Shown here: positions 37,010 through 46,235 of the stretch, piece by piece | Numbering within the stretch: the stretch's first letter is position 1 | How the letters are laid out: each line of letters opens with the position of its first letter | Source: JBGQAS01 sp963699305 | GTDB taxonomy: Bacteria; Chloroflexota; Anaerolineae; Anaerolineales; Anaerolineaceae | DNA length: 64,000 nt | Direction: 5' to 3' | Assembly: GCA_963699305.1 (NCBI GenBank) | Contig: OY969431.1 | Location: 682,001-746,000 of the forward strand | Notes under the pieces: model-generated | Told to the model about the DNA's origin: nothing | The model's input: the letters and a program-made list of their open reading frames with translations, nothing else | Database searches by the model: none | Translations under genes and position numbers: made by a program

Positions 37010-38378
37010 ACCATTTTTGATGTTTGGCTGGATTGATAATGTCGAGTGTCAGGTCTAGGAATGTGCGGGTGACAAATAGGGCGGTGAAAAGGCTGACCAG
37101 AACACCCAAAGTAAGTGTTACCGCAAACCCTTTCACGATGCTAGCGCCAAAGGCTGAACCGAAGAAGAATAAAATGGCGCTTGTAATAAGGGTTGCAATA
37201 TTCGAATCCCGGATGGAAGGCCATCCGCGTTTCCAACCTAGATCAATCGCTTGGATCAGCGTCCTGCCATTCCTCAATTCTTCTTTCATCCTTTCAAAAA
37301 TCAAAATATTGGCATCCAGTGCGCCACCGGTGCTCAAGAGGAAACCTGCAATACCAGGCAACGTTAATGTGACCGGGATCAATTCAAAAATTGTGAATGT
37401 CATCAATGCGTAAATGATGATGGAGAACACAGCCAGGAGTCCTGGCAAGCGATAATAAATGATCATGAAAAGTGCGACCAATGTAAAACCGATAATGCCT
37501 GCCAGAAGACTTTTATTCAAAGAGTCCTGACCTAAAGTAGGGCCAATGACACGGCTTTGAGCAATTTCCAAAGGCACCGGCAAACTACCATATCGAAGGA
37601 CAGTTGCTAATTGATTGGCAGTATCCCGTGTAAAATTGCCTTGAATTAATCCTTTGCCTTCGGTAATTCCCTCCGTGATACTTGGACATGAAATAACTTT
37701 TTTATCCATAACAATGGCAACATACTTTCCAACATTGTTACTTGTATAATCACCGAAAGCTTTTGCACCATCTTCATTCAATTCAAATTGGATATATATC
37801 CCAGCTGTTGGATTATTTGGATTCGAGGTTACTGCCACGGATTTTAGATTCGCACCAGTGATGACTGTATGATACACAATCGGTTCAGTGGTGGGGGATA
37901 ATGATGTGCCCGTCGTGACAGATTGCTGAGTGGCTTGGGAGAGAGATGAAGATTGGTTGCCAGCATAATCGGTTGAGATCACGGTGTTTGGTTCCAGCCA
38001 TGTATCTGAACCGACCCATTCCATTAAACCAGTTTGCTGGATTAGGCTGTTGACCACATCCCTGTCTTTCACATCTGGAAATTCAGCCATAATATAATTT
38101 TCACCCACGGTCTGGAACACCACTTCAGATGTACCCAATCCATTGACGCGATTTTCAAGGATCTGCTGGGCATCTTTCAAGTTTTCTGATGTGAATTGAA
38201 AACCAGTTGGTGGGGTAAGTAAAACCTGCACACCGCCAGTCAAATCAAGACCTAATACCGGTTTTATGTCCCTTTTGAAAATGGACGTGATGAATCCCGG
38301 TTGTTTGGGGAGATTGATCACAACAACTATTGCAATCAATAGAAGAATAAAAATAAGCATAATTCGATGACGCCTCAT
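36999..38378 (-). CDS. secD: Protein translocase subunit SecD
   Basis: A 459-residue partner of SecF. One TM helix, then GLDLTGGVQVLLTPP and the P1 region with ENRVNGLGTSEVVFQTVG, a Ser/Thr-rich insert near residues 150-170, then five TM helices with RMKEELRNGRTLIQAIDLGW and TLITSAILFFFGSAFG. Translation starts behind GGAGGACAAAAGCGC. The 5' leader holds a small hairpin (38407-38424). Confidence 0.95.
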   Translation of the reverse strand: MRRHRIMLIFILLLIAIVVVINLPKQPGFITSIFKRDIKPVLGLDLTGGVQVLLTPPTGFQFTSENLKDAQQILENRVNGLGTSEVVFQTVGENYIMAEFPDVKDRDVVNSLIQQTGLMEWVGSDTWLEPNTVISTDYAGNQSSSLSQATQQSVTTGTSLSPTTEPIVYHTVITGANLKSVAVTSNPNNPTAGIYIQFELNEDGAKAFGDYTSNNVGKYVAIVMDKKVISCPSITEGITEGKGLIQGNFTRDTANQLATVLRYGSLPVPLEIAQSRVIGPTLGQDSLNKSLLAGIIGFTLVALFMIIYYRLPGLLAVFSIIIYALMTFTIFELIPVTLTLPGIAGFLLSTGGALDANILIFERMKEELRNGRTLIQAIDLGWKRGWPSIRDSNIATLITSAILFFFGSAFGASIVKGFAVTLTLGVLVSLFTALFVTRTFLDLTLDIINPAKHQKWFGA

Positions 38379-38406
38379 GCGCTTTTGTCCTCCAATCCAG
38401 ACAAAC

Positions 38407-38424
38407 GCCAGCTTTTAGCTGGCT
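38407..38424 (-). promoter_or_regulatory. Leader hairpin upstream of secD
   Basis: A 6-7 bp stem (GCCAGC/GCTGGC) lies about 29 nt before the secD ATG, downstream of a TATAAT box at about 38435-38440 on the minus strand. Too short to assign a function; it may only stabilise the mRNA. Confidence 0.3.
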
Positions 38425-38467
38425 ATTCGGCAGCATTATACTCTTTTTACAGCCTAATGAGTAGATG

Positions 38468-38848
38468 TTATGTTAGGGGAGTAGATAATTTTGTATCTAA
38501 AAAAGAGAGCACTGTATTACAAATTTCCTTAGGAGTCATCTGATCTGTTTGAATTACAAGGTCAGCATTTTGAAGTGCATGCGCAAGTCGTCTTAATTGT
38601 TCCTGATACTCTTGTTGTGTCCAGTTTAATCTTCGCCGTTTAGTCGATGTCTCATATGATGCATGAAGATAGATGAGCAAATCCGGGTGGGTGATTCGTT
38701 GCCACATATTCTGAACATAGGAATGCTCCTGGGCGATGTGGCGGGCAGTGATTTTGTGTTCCATGAGTAACTTTATAAGGGTTGTTTTTCCCGAGCCACA
38801 AGGTCCGACAATTCCGATCACCTTTCGTGTGCCCCTTGGATCACCCAT
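38468..38848 (-). CDS. Small P-loop NTPase/kinase
   Basis: A 126-residue protein with a Walker A GPCGSGKTTLIKLL near residue 15 and an adenylate- or nucleoside-kinase-like lid RRRLNWTQQEYQEQLRRL. It is shorter than normal NMP kinases. It follows the PP2C phosphatase gene by 6 nt, so the two are probably co-transcribed. The substrate is unknown. Confidence 0.65.
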   Translation of the reverse strand: MGDPRGTRKVIGIVGPCGSGKTTLIKLLMEHKITARHIAQEHSYVQNMWQRITHPDLLIYLHASYETSTKRRRLNWTQQEYQEQLRRLAHALQNADLVIQTDQMTPKEICNTVLSFLDTKLSTPLT

Positions 38849-38854
38849 AAATCC

Positions 38855-39565
38855 TCAGATATTAGGTACAGGGAGGTGGATGCTCATTCTACGGATTGAA
38901 TCTTTTACGGAATCGTGAACACGAAAAATCACAACACTCATATCATCATTGGGTCTGCCTTCATCAGATTTAATCGCTTGAGAAAGAATTTTATCCGCAA
39001 TAGATTGAGCTGAAGGATCTTCATATTCCAATAAGGATTCAAATAAAGGTTTGATTTCAATAATTCGTCCAATGCGATCTCCTGCCAGGAAGACTCCGTC
39101 GGTAATGACAAGCACGGTCATGCCTGGATCAAGATCAATTTCAGAAATTGATGGCCGGAGATTGCGTGATGTACCAATGGGCGCACTCTTTTCAGCAAGT
39201 ATCTCGGTTTGGTCATTCCTATGAACAAAAACAGGTATTGGATTATTACGTGCGATTACCAGCGTACGGCTATGAAGGTCAGCAGAGACTATATTCAAAC
39301 ATGCACTTACTTTACCATTCCGTTCAGTATAAAGGTAATCGGAAGCAGCACGGGCTGCAGCTCCATCACGGACACCTTCAGCCAGTAGACTTATGACTTT
39401 TCGTACGACCATAGAAGAAATAACTTTCGCACCTTTGCCGTGTGTCTGTCCATCGGCGAGTACAACAGATAAACCACCATTAGGGCGTTCAACGACTTCC
39501 AATGAATCACCACTCTCTGAAGTAGCATATCGGTTTATCTTGGCAGCAGCAATATCCAATTCCAT
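38855..39565 (-). CDS. SpoIIE/PP2C-family serine phosphatase
   Basis: A 236-residue stand-alone phosphatase domain. Metal-binding acids are in VVLADGQTHGKGAK, in VLVITDGVFLAGD and in the late GRPNDDMSVVIFR, the usual PP2C/SpoIIE pattern. There is no sensor domain or TM segment. Such phosphatases often act on anti-sigma antagonists or P-loop partners; here the next gene is a small P-loop protein. It is divergent from rpmF. Confidence 0.8.
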   Translation of the reverse strand: MELDIAAAKINRYATSESGDSLEVVERPNGGLSVVLADGQTHGKGAKVISSMVVRKVISLLAEGVRDGAAARAASDYLYTERNGKVSACLNIVSADLHSRTLVIARNNPIPVFVHRNDQTEILAEKSAPIGTSRNLRPSISEIDLDPGMTVLVITDGVFLAGDRIGRIIEIKPLFESLLEYEDPSAQSIADKILSQAIKSDEGRPNDDMSVVIFRVHDSVKDSIRRMSIHLPVPNI

Positions 39566-39609
39566 GGATACTATTTTATATCATTACCTCAAAACAAAAT
39601 AATTATTTC

Positions 39610-39638
39610 TTGACATGAAACCGTGCGAAATGTATAAT
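39610..39638 (+). promoter_or_regulatory. Consensus sigma-70 promoter of rpmF
   Basis: TTGACA (39610-39615), a 17-nt spacer and TATAAT (39633-39638): both hexamers match the consensus exactly, 44 nt before the rpmF start. Confidence 0.92.
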
Positions 39639-39681
39639 ACGTCGTCTTCGTTATACTGGTTAATTGCAAGAGGAGTTTAAA

Positions 39682-39879
39682 ATGGGTCCACTACCAAAAA
39701 GAAAATCATCCAAAGGGAGACGCGATCGTCAGCGTTCTCATGATCATTTGACATCTACAAATTTGGTTCAATGCTCGAATTGCGGTGAAATGCGCCTTCC
39801 ACATACCGTATGTTCAAATTGCGGTCATTATCAAGGCCGCGAAGTGATCAGCAAGAAGAAAGAAGAAAAGAAATCCTGA
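39682..39879 (+). CDS. rpmF: 50S ribosomal protein L32
   Basis: Zinc-ribbon ribosomal protein of 65 residues. It begins MGPLPKRKSSKGRRDRQRSH and carries two CxxC pairs in CSNCGEMRLPHTVCSNCG. The ATG at 39682 follows AGAGGAG; an upstream in-frame TTG at 39664 is not needed. A consensus promoter and a strong terminator frame it as a single-gene unit. Confidence 0.96.
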   Translation: MGPLPKRKSSKGRRDRQRSHDHLTSTNLVQCSNCGEMRLPHTVCSNCGHYQGREVISKKKEEKKS

Positions 39880-39884
39880 TGATT

Positions 39885-39913
39885 AAAAGTGCGGTCCAAC
39901 AGATCGCACTTTT
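39885..39913 (+). terminator. Terminator of rpmF
   Basis: A stem AAAAGTGCG/CGCACTTTT with an 11-nt loop, followed by TTTTATTT, directly after the rpmF stop. It reaches the hflX stop on the other strand and may serve both. Confidence 0.85.
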
Positions 39914-39914
39914 T

Positions 39915-41264
39915 TTATTTTCTGATGATAAACCTTTCAAAGCGATTAATTATTCTTGCAGGGAGAGATCCCTGAATTGTCATACTTTCTTTCGAATGGG
40001 CAACTTTTTCAACGATCCCTTGATCGTGAAAGAGCGCGATCAATTGACCTTCCCGATAGGGTAATTTCACCTTGACTGATATATTCGTTTCAAAAAGCGA
40101 GCTTTCAATTTTATGTAGAAGCTCTGGCAACCCTTGCCCATTTAAAGCAGATATTGCAACTGCATTTTCAAACCCGGAAAGGCTAACTTTAACAATCCCA
40201 GGATCGCTTAAGTGATCGATTTTATTCAGAACCGTAATCACAGCCAAATTTTCAGCCTCAATTTCTTTGAGCGTTTCCTGAACTGATCTTGCCTGAGCTG
40301 ATGCGTTGGGGTGGGTGATATCGACAACATGAATTAATAGATCCGCTTCCTTAATTTCCTCCAAAGTGGCTCGGAAAGCTGCGACAAGGGTGGTTGGTAA
40401 TTTTTGGATAAAGCCAACTGTATCTGTAAGTAGAACGATATGCTTTTCAGGTAACGAGATTCTACGCGTCGTAGGATCCAGGGTGGCAAAGAGCTTGTCG
40501 GCGACAAACACATTGGAATTCGTTAAAGCATTCAAAAGCGTGGATTTACCAGCATTCGTATAGCCAACAATGGATATGACTGGAATATTCGATTTTTTAC
40601 GCTGTGTTCGATAAAGGGAACGATGATCGTGCACTTTTTCAATCTCATCCTTCAGCACCGAGATTTTTTTTCGGATTTCACGCCGATCCACTTCCAATTG
40701 TGTCTCACCAGGTCCACGCAGACCGACGCCACCGATGCTGCCAGTTCTCCCGGCACCTCCTCCGGCTTGGCGAGCTAGATGTGTCCAAGCGCGGGTTAAG
40801 CGAGGTAAGCGGTATTCAAGTTGAGCCAACTCAACTTGTAATGCTCCTTCACGAGTATTCGCATGTTGTGCAAATATATCCAGGATTAATGCTGTTCGAT
40901 CGATGACTTTAATGCTTTGTCCAAATAGTTCTTCAAGTTCTCGTTGGTGACGTGGAGACAATTCGATATCGAAAATGACTAGGTCTGCAGACGATTCGTC
41001 CGCTAAAAGTTTGATTTCCTCTACTTTTCCAGCACCGATGAGAGTATTTGGATTTGGATGCGAAATCTTTTGATATGTTTCTCCAACGATTTCAACCCCT
41101 GCGGTTTCTGCAAGGAGAGATAATTCCTTTAATGAATCTTCCAATGATAATAACGAGGGAAAACCATGGATTTCAACACCAATGAGTAGCGCTTTTTCTT
41201 TCGGGGGTCTTGTTTCCTGAAGATTATTTTTTGACAAACTAACCTCTATTGAGAATTTGCCCAA
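39915..41264 (-). CDS. hflX: Ribosome-associated GTPase HflX
   Basis: A 449-residue GTPase that splits or rescues stalled ribosomes under stress. The HflX N-domain has NPNTLIGAGKVEEIK and LSPRHQRELEE; the glycine-rich linker is GGGAGRTGSIGGVGLRGPGE. The G domain has G1 VGYTNAGKSTLLNAL, G3 LTDTVGFIQKLP and G4 NKID. The 5' end overlaps the aminotransferase gene by 19 nt, so it ends the trmFO-M28-aminotransferase-hflX operon. Confidence 0.94.
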   Translation of the reverse strand: MGKFSIEVSLSKNNLQETRPPKEKALLIGVEIHGFPSLLSLEDSLKELSLLAETAGVEIVGETYQKISHPNPNTLIGAGKVEEIKLLADESSADLVIFDIELSPRHQRELEELFGQSIKVIDRTALILDIFAQHANTREGALQVELAQLEYRLPRLTRAWTHLARQAGGGAGRTGSIGGVGLRGPGETQLEVDRREIRKKISVLKDEIEKVHDHRSLYRTQRKKSNIPVISIVGYTNAGKSTLLNALTNSNVFVADKLFATLDPTTRRISLPEKHIVLLTDTVGFIQKLPTTLVAAFRATLEEIKEADLLIHVVDITHPNASAQARSVQETLKEIEAENLAVITVLNKIDHLSDPGIVKVSLSGFENAVAISALNGQGLPELLHKIESSLFETNISVKVKLPYREGQLIALFHDQGIVEKVAHSKESMTIQGSLPARIINRFERFIIRK

Positions 41265-42441
41265 TATGTCATTCTATCCATGGCTTGGCTAATCCTATCT
41301 GTTGCGGTTCCCAACGAAATGCGAATATATCCTTCACCATTGGCTCCATACACAACACCTGGAGTGGTTGAAACACCTGTATCTTCGAGCAATTTTGCAC
41401 AATAAGTGATTGAATCGGATTTTCCATGGGGTAAATGAGCCCAGACATAAATGGATGCAGGTGGTGTATGAACTGTGAAACCCAAAGTACGCAAACCTTC
41501 CAACACAATATCTCTTCGTTCTTTATAAATCAAATTTCTTTCCGCAAGCCAGCTTTGATCACCTTGTAGGGCGACTATACCTGCCTCAAGGATTGGAGCA
41601 AAATGGGACGAATCCATTTGGCTTTTGTATGTATTTAAATATGATATTACGTCCGGATTTCCAACTGCCATTCCCAGTCGCCATCCAGCCATGTTATATG
41701 TTTTTGAAAGGGAATTAAATTCAATGGCAGTGTCTTTTGCACCAGGGATTTGTAGAATGGAAGAAGCTTGATATCCATCAAAACAGATATCCGTATAAGG
41801 AGCGTCGTGAGCAATTAAGATTCCATGTTTTTTTCCAAAAGCAATTACTTTTTCAAAGAATGTGATATCTGCAACTGCTCCTGTTGGATTATTTGGATAA
41901 TTGATCCAAAGGATCTTTGCTTTGTTAAGAACAGTAGGAGGAATCGCATCGATATCCGGTAAAAAGTTATTTTCTGCCAATATTGGCATATAGTAGATTT
42001 CAGCACCGGCAATGATCCCACTAGCGCTGTATACTGGATAACCTGGGTCGGGGACAAGCACTGTGTCGCCAGGATTAACGAATACCTGACTGAGATTAAA
42101 AAGACCCTCCTTGGATCCAATAAGGGCTATGGTTTCTTTTTTTGGATTCAATTCGACATCAAAACGATCCAGGTAATAATCCGAAATTGCTTTGCGAAAC
42201 GCAGGTGTTCCACCATTGGGTGTATATCCATGAGTGTCTGCCCGGCGCGCTCGATTTTAACAAGCGCATCGATAATGAAATCCTTGGGAGGCAGATCTGG
42301 TGAACCCATATCCAAACGGATAATATCCATCCCATTTGCGCATAATTCATTCAACTTTTGGATGAGTTGTGCGAAGAAATATGGTTTGAAACCGGAAATT
42401 CGATCAGAAGGTTTGAAGGATTTTAAATTATCAGAAGTCAA
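41246..42441 (-). CDS. Class I/II PLP aminotransferase (LL-DAP/aspartate type, frameshifted)
   Basis: The first frame carries RLDMGSPDLPPKDFIIDAL; the second carries HGYTPNGGTPAFRKAISDYY, YPNNPTGAVADITFF, the PLP lysine in EFNSLSKTYNMAGWRLG, and the C-terminal YIRISLGTATDRI with the substrate-binding Arg. One missing G near 42243 (a GGG run) separates them; adding it gives ERAGADTHGYTPNGG. The layout is closest to LL-diaminopimelate and related aspartate or alanine aminotransferases. The exact substrate is uncertain. Confidence 0.82.
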
Positions 42442-42511
42442 ATCTTTTTCCTTTTTTTCATATTTGTGAGCTTCAAGTTTACGACAGAAAGGTTATTTTG
42501 CCAATTCACAA

Positions 42512-43387
42512 TCATCGTGAAAGCCATCGGAATAAAGTCATACCGACCATATAGAGACTTGTTGCACTGGTTTTATCGGTAGTATCCGAAGTGGTGTGGT
42601 AATACGGATAATTAAAATCGATCATATCGATCGCGGTGATCCCTTTTTCTAAAAAAGGTGTGTGGTCATCCAATATGGAATATTTCTTCTCCTGAATAAA
42701 AAAATCTCTGAATCCCAAAGTGGATCCGATGGACCATATTTGTTGAGATAAATCCTGATTTGAGTTTTTTTCATAATAGAGATTTAGATCAGCGTCACCA
42801 ACCATATCGATGATTATTACACTGTCAGGTTTTCCCTCCAATGTACTGACAAAAGCGCGGGAACCTAGAATCCAATCAAGATCTGCTATTCCACCTTGAT
42901 CCTCCAAATCGAAAAAGACCAACCAGATCTTCTTCTCCAAATTTACTGGAAGCACCCGGGCGAGTTCGAGAAGGATGGCAACTCCCGAAGCTCCATCGTT
43001 CGCGCCGGGCACTGGCAAGTTTCGATTTTCTATCTTCGGATCTTTATCAGCTGCTAACCTTGAATCGTAATGAGCGCCTATGATGATCCAGGGTTCGCCA
43101 GCGCCGCGTTTTGCGATTAGATTTGTACCAGGGATTCCTTCTCCAGAAAAATCTTGCATTTCAACTTTCCATCCCGCATCAAGGAGTTTTTCCTCCATCC
43201 AAGTCAAGATTTCCTTATGTGCTTTACTCCCTGGAATGCGCGATCCAAGAGTGACTTGATATGTTAAATTTTGGTATGCACTATTTCCATTAAATGATTG
43301 ATATGAAATTGGATGAAGGATCAACCAAACCGCAATTCCAATGGCAATAATGAAGACGAATGCAAGTATGAAGTAACGATATTTCAT
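42512..43387 (-). CDS. M28-family metallopeptidase or glutaminyl cyclase-like enzyme
   Basis: A 291-residue exported or membrane-anchored enzyme with one N-terminal TM helix. The zinc ligands appear as His-Asp in IIGAHYDSRL, Asp in PGANDGASGVAILLELARVL, an acidic pair in VFFDLEDQGG, Asp in IIDMVGDADLN and His in FNYPYYHTTSDTTDK. Motif ILDDHTPFLEKGI resembles the DDH segment of glutaminyl cyclases, a branch of the M28 fold, so peptide cyclisation is an alternative to aminopeptidase activity. It overlaps the trmFO stop by 4 nt. Confidence 0.8.
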   Translation of the reverse strand: MKYRYFILAFVFIIAIGIAVWLILHPISYQSFNGNSAYQNLTYQVTLGSRIPGSKAHKEILTWMEEKLLDAGWKVEMQDFSGEGIPGTNLIAKRGAGEPWIIIGAHYDSRLAADKDPKIENRNLPVPGANDGASGVAILLELARVLPVNLEKKIWLVFFDLEDQGGIADLDWILGSRAFVSTLEGKPDSVIIIDMVGDADLNLYYEKNSNQDLSQQIWSIGSTLGFRDFFIQEKKYSILDDHTPFLEKGITAIDMIDFNYPYYHTTSDTTDKTSATSLYMVGMTLFRWLSR

Positions 43388-44730
43388 TCAAGAATTTCGC
43401 TTTTTAATTTATCCAGTACATATAAAGAACGGATAGCCATTTGTTTATTCCTTTCCTTCTTGCTCCGAATTTTCTCCTGTAGTTCTGGCAACAGACCAAA
43501 ATTCGCTTTCATCGGTTGAAAGGAATCCAATTCAGCATGCGTAACATAATGAATTAAAGATCCAAGCATGGTTTCTCGAGGTAATTCCAAGGGTGCTCTG
43601 TGGCGAATAATCCTGGAAGCGTTAATCCCGGCAAGCAACCCTGTTCCTATGTTGCCTGCATATCCTTCAACACCGATAAGTTGACTAGCAAACAATAAGT
43701 CAGATCGTTTTTTTGTCTGCAGTGTAGCTAATAAAAGTGAAGGAGATGCAATAAAAGAATTACGATGCATTTGTCCATAACGGATAAACTCTGCTTTTTC
43801 AAGACCGGGGATAAGGGAAAAGACTTTCTTTTGTTCTTCGTATTTCAAATTTGTTTGAAAGCCTACCAGATTATATAGATTTCCACTGAGATTATCCTGA
43901 CGTAACTGAACTATTGCATACGGTAAATCTTTTTTATGAGGATTATATAAACCGATTGGACGCAGTGGACCGAAAGCCAATGAATCATCTCCACGCTGGG
44001 CAATCACTTCCACTGGAAGGCACCCTTCGAAAAATCGTTCTTTGCCCGCCTTAACACCTTTGTTTATTTGCTTTTCAAAACCTTTTAAAGGCATTCGTTC
44101 TGCACTTTTTAGAGCATCCACAAATGCATAATATTGCTCTTTATTGAAAGGACAATTAATGTAATCTCCAATGATGTCAGATTCCCTGCCAAAACGTGAG
44201 CCCCGGAATGCGATATCCATATTGACGGAACCAAGTGTTACGATCGGCGCAATCGCATCATAAAAAAATAATGCATCCGAACCCACAAATTCAGAGATGG
44301 CGTTGGATAGAGCAGGGGCAGTTAATGGTCCAGAGCAAATTATTGAGATCCCTTTTGGAATTTCTATGATTTCTTGGATATGCACCGAAATATTTGGTTG
44401 ATTGGATATTTTCCTTGAAACAAGCTGAGCAAATTTGTCACGATCAACTGCCAGGGCATCACCGGCCGGTAACAAGCATTGAGTGGCACAATCCAGTAAG
44501 AGTGAACCCATTTGCCTAAGTTCTTCTTTTAAAATGCCTGATGGTCTATCGAGAAGATTCGAACCAAAAGAGTTGGAACAAACTAATTCAGCAAAATGAG
44601 GTGTGAGGTGAGCTTCCGTCATTTTTAAAGGACGCATTTCGAATAAATCGACATGAATACCTCGACTCGCGATTTGCCATGCTGCTTCACATCCTGACAA
44701 ACCAGCCCCAATCACAGAAATTGTTTTCAA
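43384..44730 (-). CDS. trmFO: Folate-dependent tRNA m5U54 methyltransferase TrmFO
   Basis: FAD-dependent enzyme that makes ribothymidine 54 in tRNA from methylene-tetrahydrofolate. The FAD motif is SVIGAGLSGCEAAWQIA; the conserved segments LVCSNSFGSNLL, GDALAVDRDKFA, YINCPFNKEQYYAF, FEGCLPVEVIAQRG and LIGVEGYAGNIGTGLLAG match the family. I prefer TTG 44730, which lies 6 nt after AAAGGAG; the frame is open to 44760. It is divergent from rpoN and shares its promoter region. Confidence 0.93.
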   Translation of the reverse strand: MKTISVIGAGLSGCEAAWQIASRGIHVDLFEMRPLKMTEAHLTPHFAELVCSNSFGSNLLDRPSGILKEELRQMGSLLLDCATQCLLPAGDALAVDRDKFAQLVSRKISNQPNISVHIQEIIEIPKGISIICSGPLTAPALSNAISEFVGSDALFFYDAIAPIVTLGSVNMDIAFRGSRFGRESDIIGDYINCPFNKEQYYAFVDALKSAERMPLKGFEKQINKGVKAGKERFFEGCLPVEVIAQRGDDSLAFGPLRPIGLYNPHKKDLPYAIVQLRQDNLSGNLYNLVGFQTNLKYEEQKKVFSLIPGLEKAEFIRYGQMHRNSFIASPSLLLATLQTKKRSDLLFASQLIGVEGYAGNIGTGLLAGINASRIIRHRAPLELPRETMLGSLIHYVTHAELDSFQPMKANFGLLPELQEKIRSKKERNKQMAIRSLYVLDKLKSEILE

Positions 44731-44775
44731 TGAAACTCCTTTTCTTTTGCATTGTAACACTTGTCAAAATCGAGA

Positions 44776-44814
44776 TGGCATGGAACTTGCACTAATTAAT
44801 AAAATTAGTATAAT
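44776..44814 (+). promoter_or_regulatory. Sigma-54 promoter of rpoN with overlapping sigma-70-like promoter
   Basis: TGGCATGGAACTTGCA (44776-44791) matches the -24/-12 consensus TGGCAC-N5-TTGCW, and the GG (44777-44778) and GC (44789-44790) are exactly 12 nt apart. The same TTGCAC, read as a -35 (44787-44792), lies 16 nt before TATAAT (44809-44814). So sigma-70 could give basal expression and sigma-54 could amplify its own synthesis. Both lie within 55 nt of the rpoN ATG at 44829. Confidence 0.75.
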
Positions 44815-44828
44815 GAAATGAGATAAAT

Positions 44829-46235
44829 ATGTTCCCTGGACAATTTCAAGTTCAACAACATCGACATACTACGACTGCGCATCTGGCACAGACGATGACT
44901 TTATTAAGTCTCACCATAGAAGAATTGGGTGAGCAGATTGAAAAAGAATTATCGGCAAATCCAGCTCTTGAATTATTGGAGGAAAGACGTTGTCCAACCT
45001 GTCATCGACCGTTACCGGAACGTGGAAAATGCTCGGTTTGCAGTAAACCCCTTGATTCTCACACAGAAGATCCAGTAGTTTTTATCTCACCCAAGGATTC
45101 GCTTTATTCAAAAGAATATGACCCAACCCGGGAATATTCCGATGAGCCTGCAGCTCCCATGGTAGATGACCTTCCAACATATGTTTTGAAGCAGATTGCA
45201 TCGGAGTTAGAAACCAATGATCGTCAAATTGCAGCTTATTTATTAACACACCTCGATGAAGATGGTTTGCTGACTGCTAATATCATGGAAGTTGCGAATT
45301 ATTATCATGTCCCCATAACAAAAGTGGAAACTATTCAAAATATCATCCGCCATGCAGATCCATACGGGGTTGGCTCCAGCAATTCAAAAGATGCATTGCT
45401 CGTTCAATTGGATCTTTTGGGAGAAAACAACACTATTCCCGCACATACAAAGGAAATTATTGAATCCGGATTGGATCTTCTATCAAAACATCAATACTCC
45501 GAAATAGCCAAAAAAATTGGTATACCGGTAAAAAAGGTTCAGGAAGCTGCGGCATTCATTAGTGATAACCTGAATCCTTTTCCAGCAAGGTCTCATTGGG
45601 GGGATGCACGTCAATCCACTTCTGAAGTGATTGGTGTGTATCGTCATCCTGACATCATTATCAACACAATCGAGGAAGCGGGGGAAACACGGTTAGTGAT
45701 TGAAATTCTCCTTCCGATAAGCGGAACGCTACAAGTCAATCATATTTACAAACAAGCTATTAAAGAGTCTGAAGGCGATGCCAAAGTTGAAATGAAAGGT
45801 GATCTAGAGCGTGCATCTTTATTTGTGAAATGCATTCAACAAAGAAATAATACTTTGGTGCGTTTGCTAGGAAAAATTGCAAACATCCAGAAGGAATTCA
45901 TCCTCTCCGGAGAAAAACAACTCAAACCGGTTACACGCGCTTCGATTGCAAAAGAATTAGGGGTGCATGAATCCACCATATCCCGCGCGGTCGCCAATAA
46001 ATCAATGCAATTGCCCAACAAACGCATTGTTCCGCTCTCAATGTTCTTCGACAGGAGTCTTAATGTCAGGACTGTGTTAAAAGACATCATTGAAAATGAA
46101 ATGCATCCTCTTAGCGATTTTGAATTAATGGATCTATTGGGAAAACAAGGGTTTCCAGTAGCACGGAGGACTGTTGCCAAGTATCGGGCAATGGAAGGAA
46201 TCTTACCCGCACATTTACGTCAAGAAGCTTCATGA
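44829..46235 (+). CDS. rpoN: RNA polymerase sigma-54 factor, with zinc-ribbon insert
   Basis: A 468-residue sigma-54. Region I (residues 5-50) has the activator-interacting pattern TAHLAQTMTLLSLTIEELGE and SANPALELLEE. Directly after it come CPTC (55-58) and CSVC (68-71), a zinc-ribbon-like insertion absent from enterobacterial RpoN. The core-binding region follows, then the HTH VTRASIAKELGVHESTISRA, which recognises the -12 element, and the RpoN box ARRTVAKYR (about 445-453), which recognises -24. All functional parts are intact. Its stop overlaps the kinase start (ATGA). Confidence 0.95.
   Translation: MFPGQFQVQQHRHTTTAHLAQTMTLLSLTIEELGEQIEKELSANPALELLEERRCPTCHRPLPERGKCSVCSKPLDSHTEDPVVFISPKDSLYSKEYDPTREYSDEPAAPMVDDLPTYVLKQIASELETNDRQIAAYLLTHLDEDGLLTANIMEVANYYHVPITKVETIQNIIRHADPYGVGSSNSKDALLVQLDLLGENNTIPAHTKEIIESGLDLLSKHQYSEIAKKIGIPVKKVQEAAAFISDNLNPFPARSHWGDARQSTSEVIGVYRHPDIIINTIEEAGETRLVIEILLPISGTLQVNHIYKQAIKESEGDAKVEMKGDLERASLFVKCIQQRNNTLVRLLGKIANIQKEFILSGEKQLKPVTRASIAKELGVHESTISRAVANKSMQLPNKRIVPLSMFFDRSLNVRTVLKDIIENEMHPLSDFELMDLLGKQGFPVARRTVAKYRAMEGILPAHLRQEAS

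Noticed and set aside
44776..44800. Upstream activator binding sites near the two sigma-54 promoters
   Set aside because: I compared the sequences upstream of both promoters and saw no shared palindrome, which fits an activator without a DNA-binding domain.
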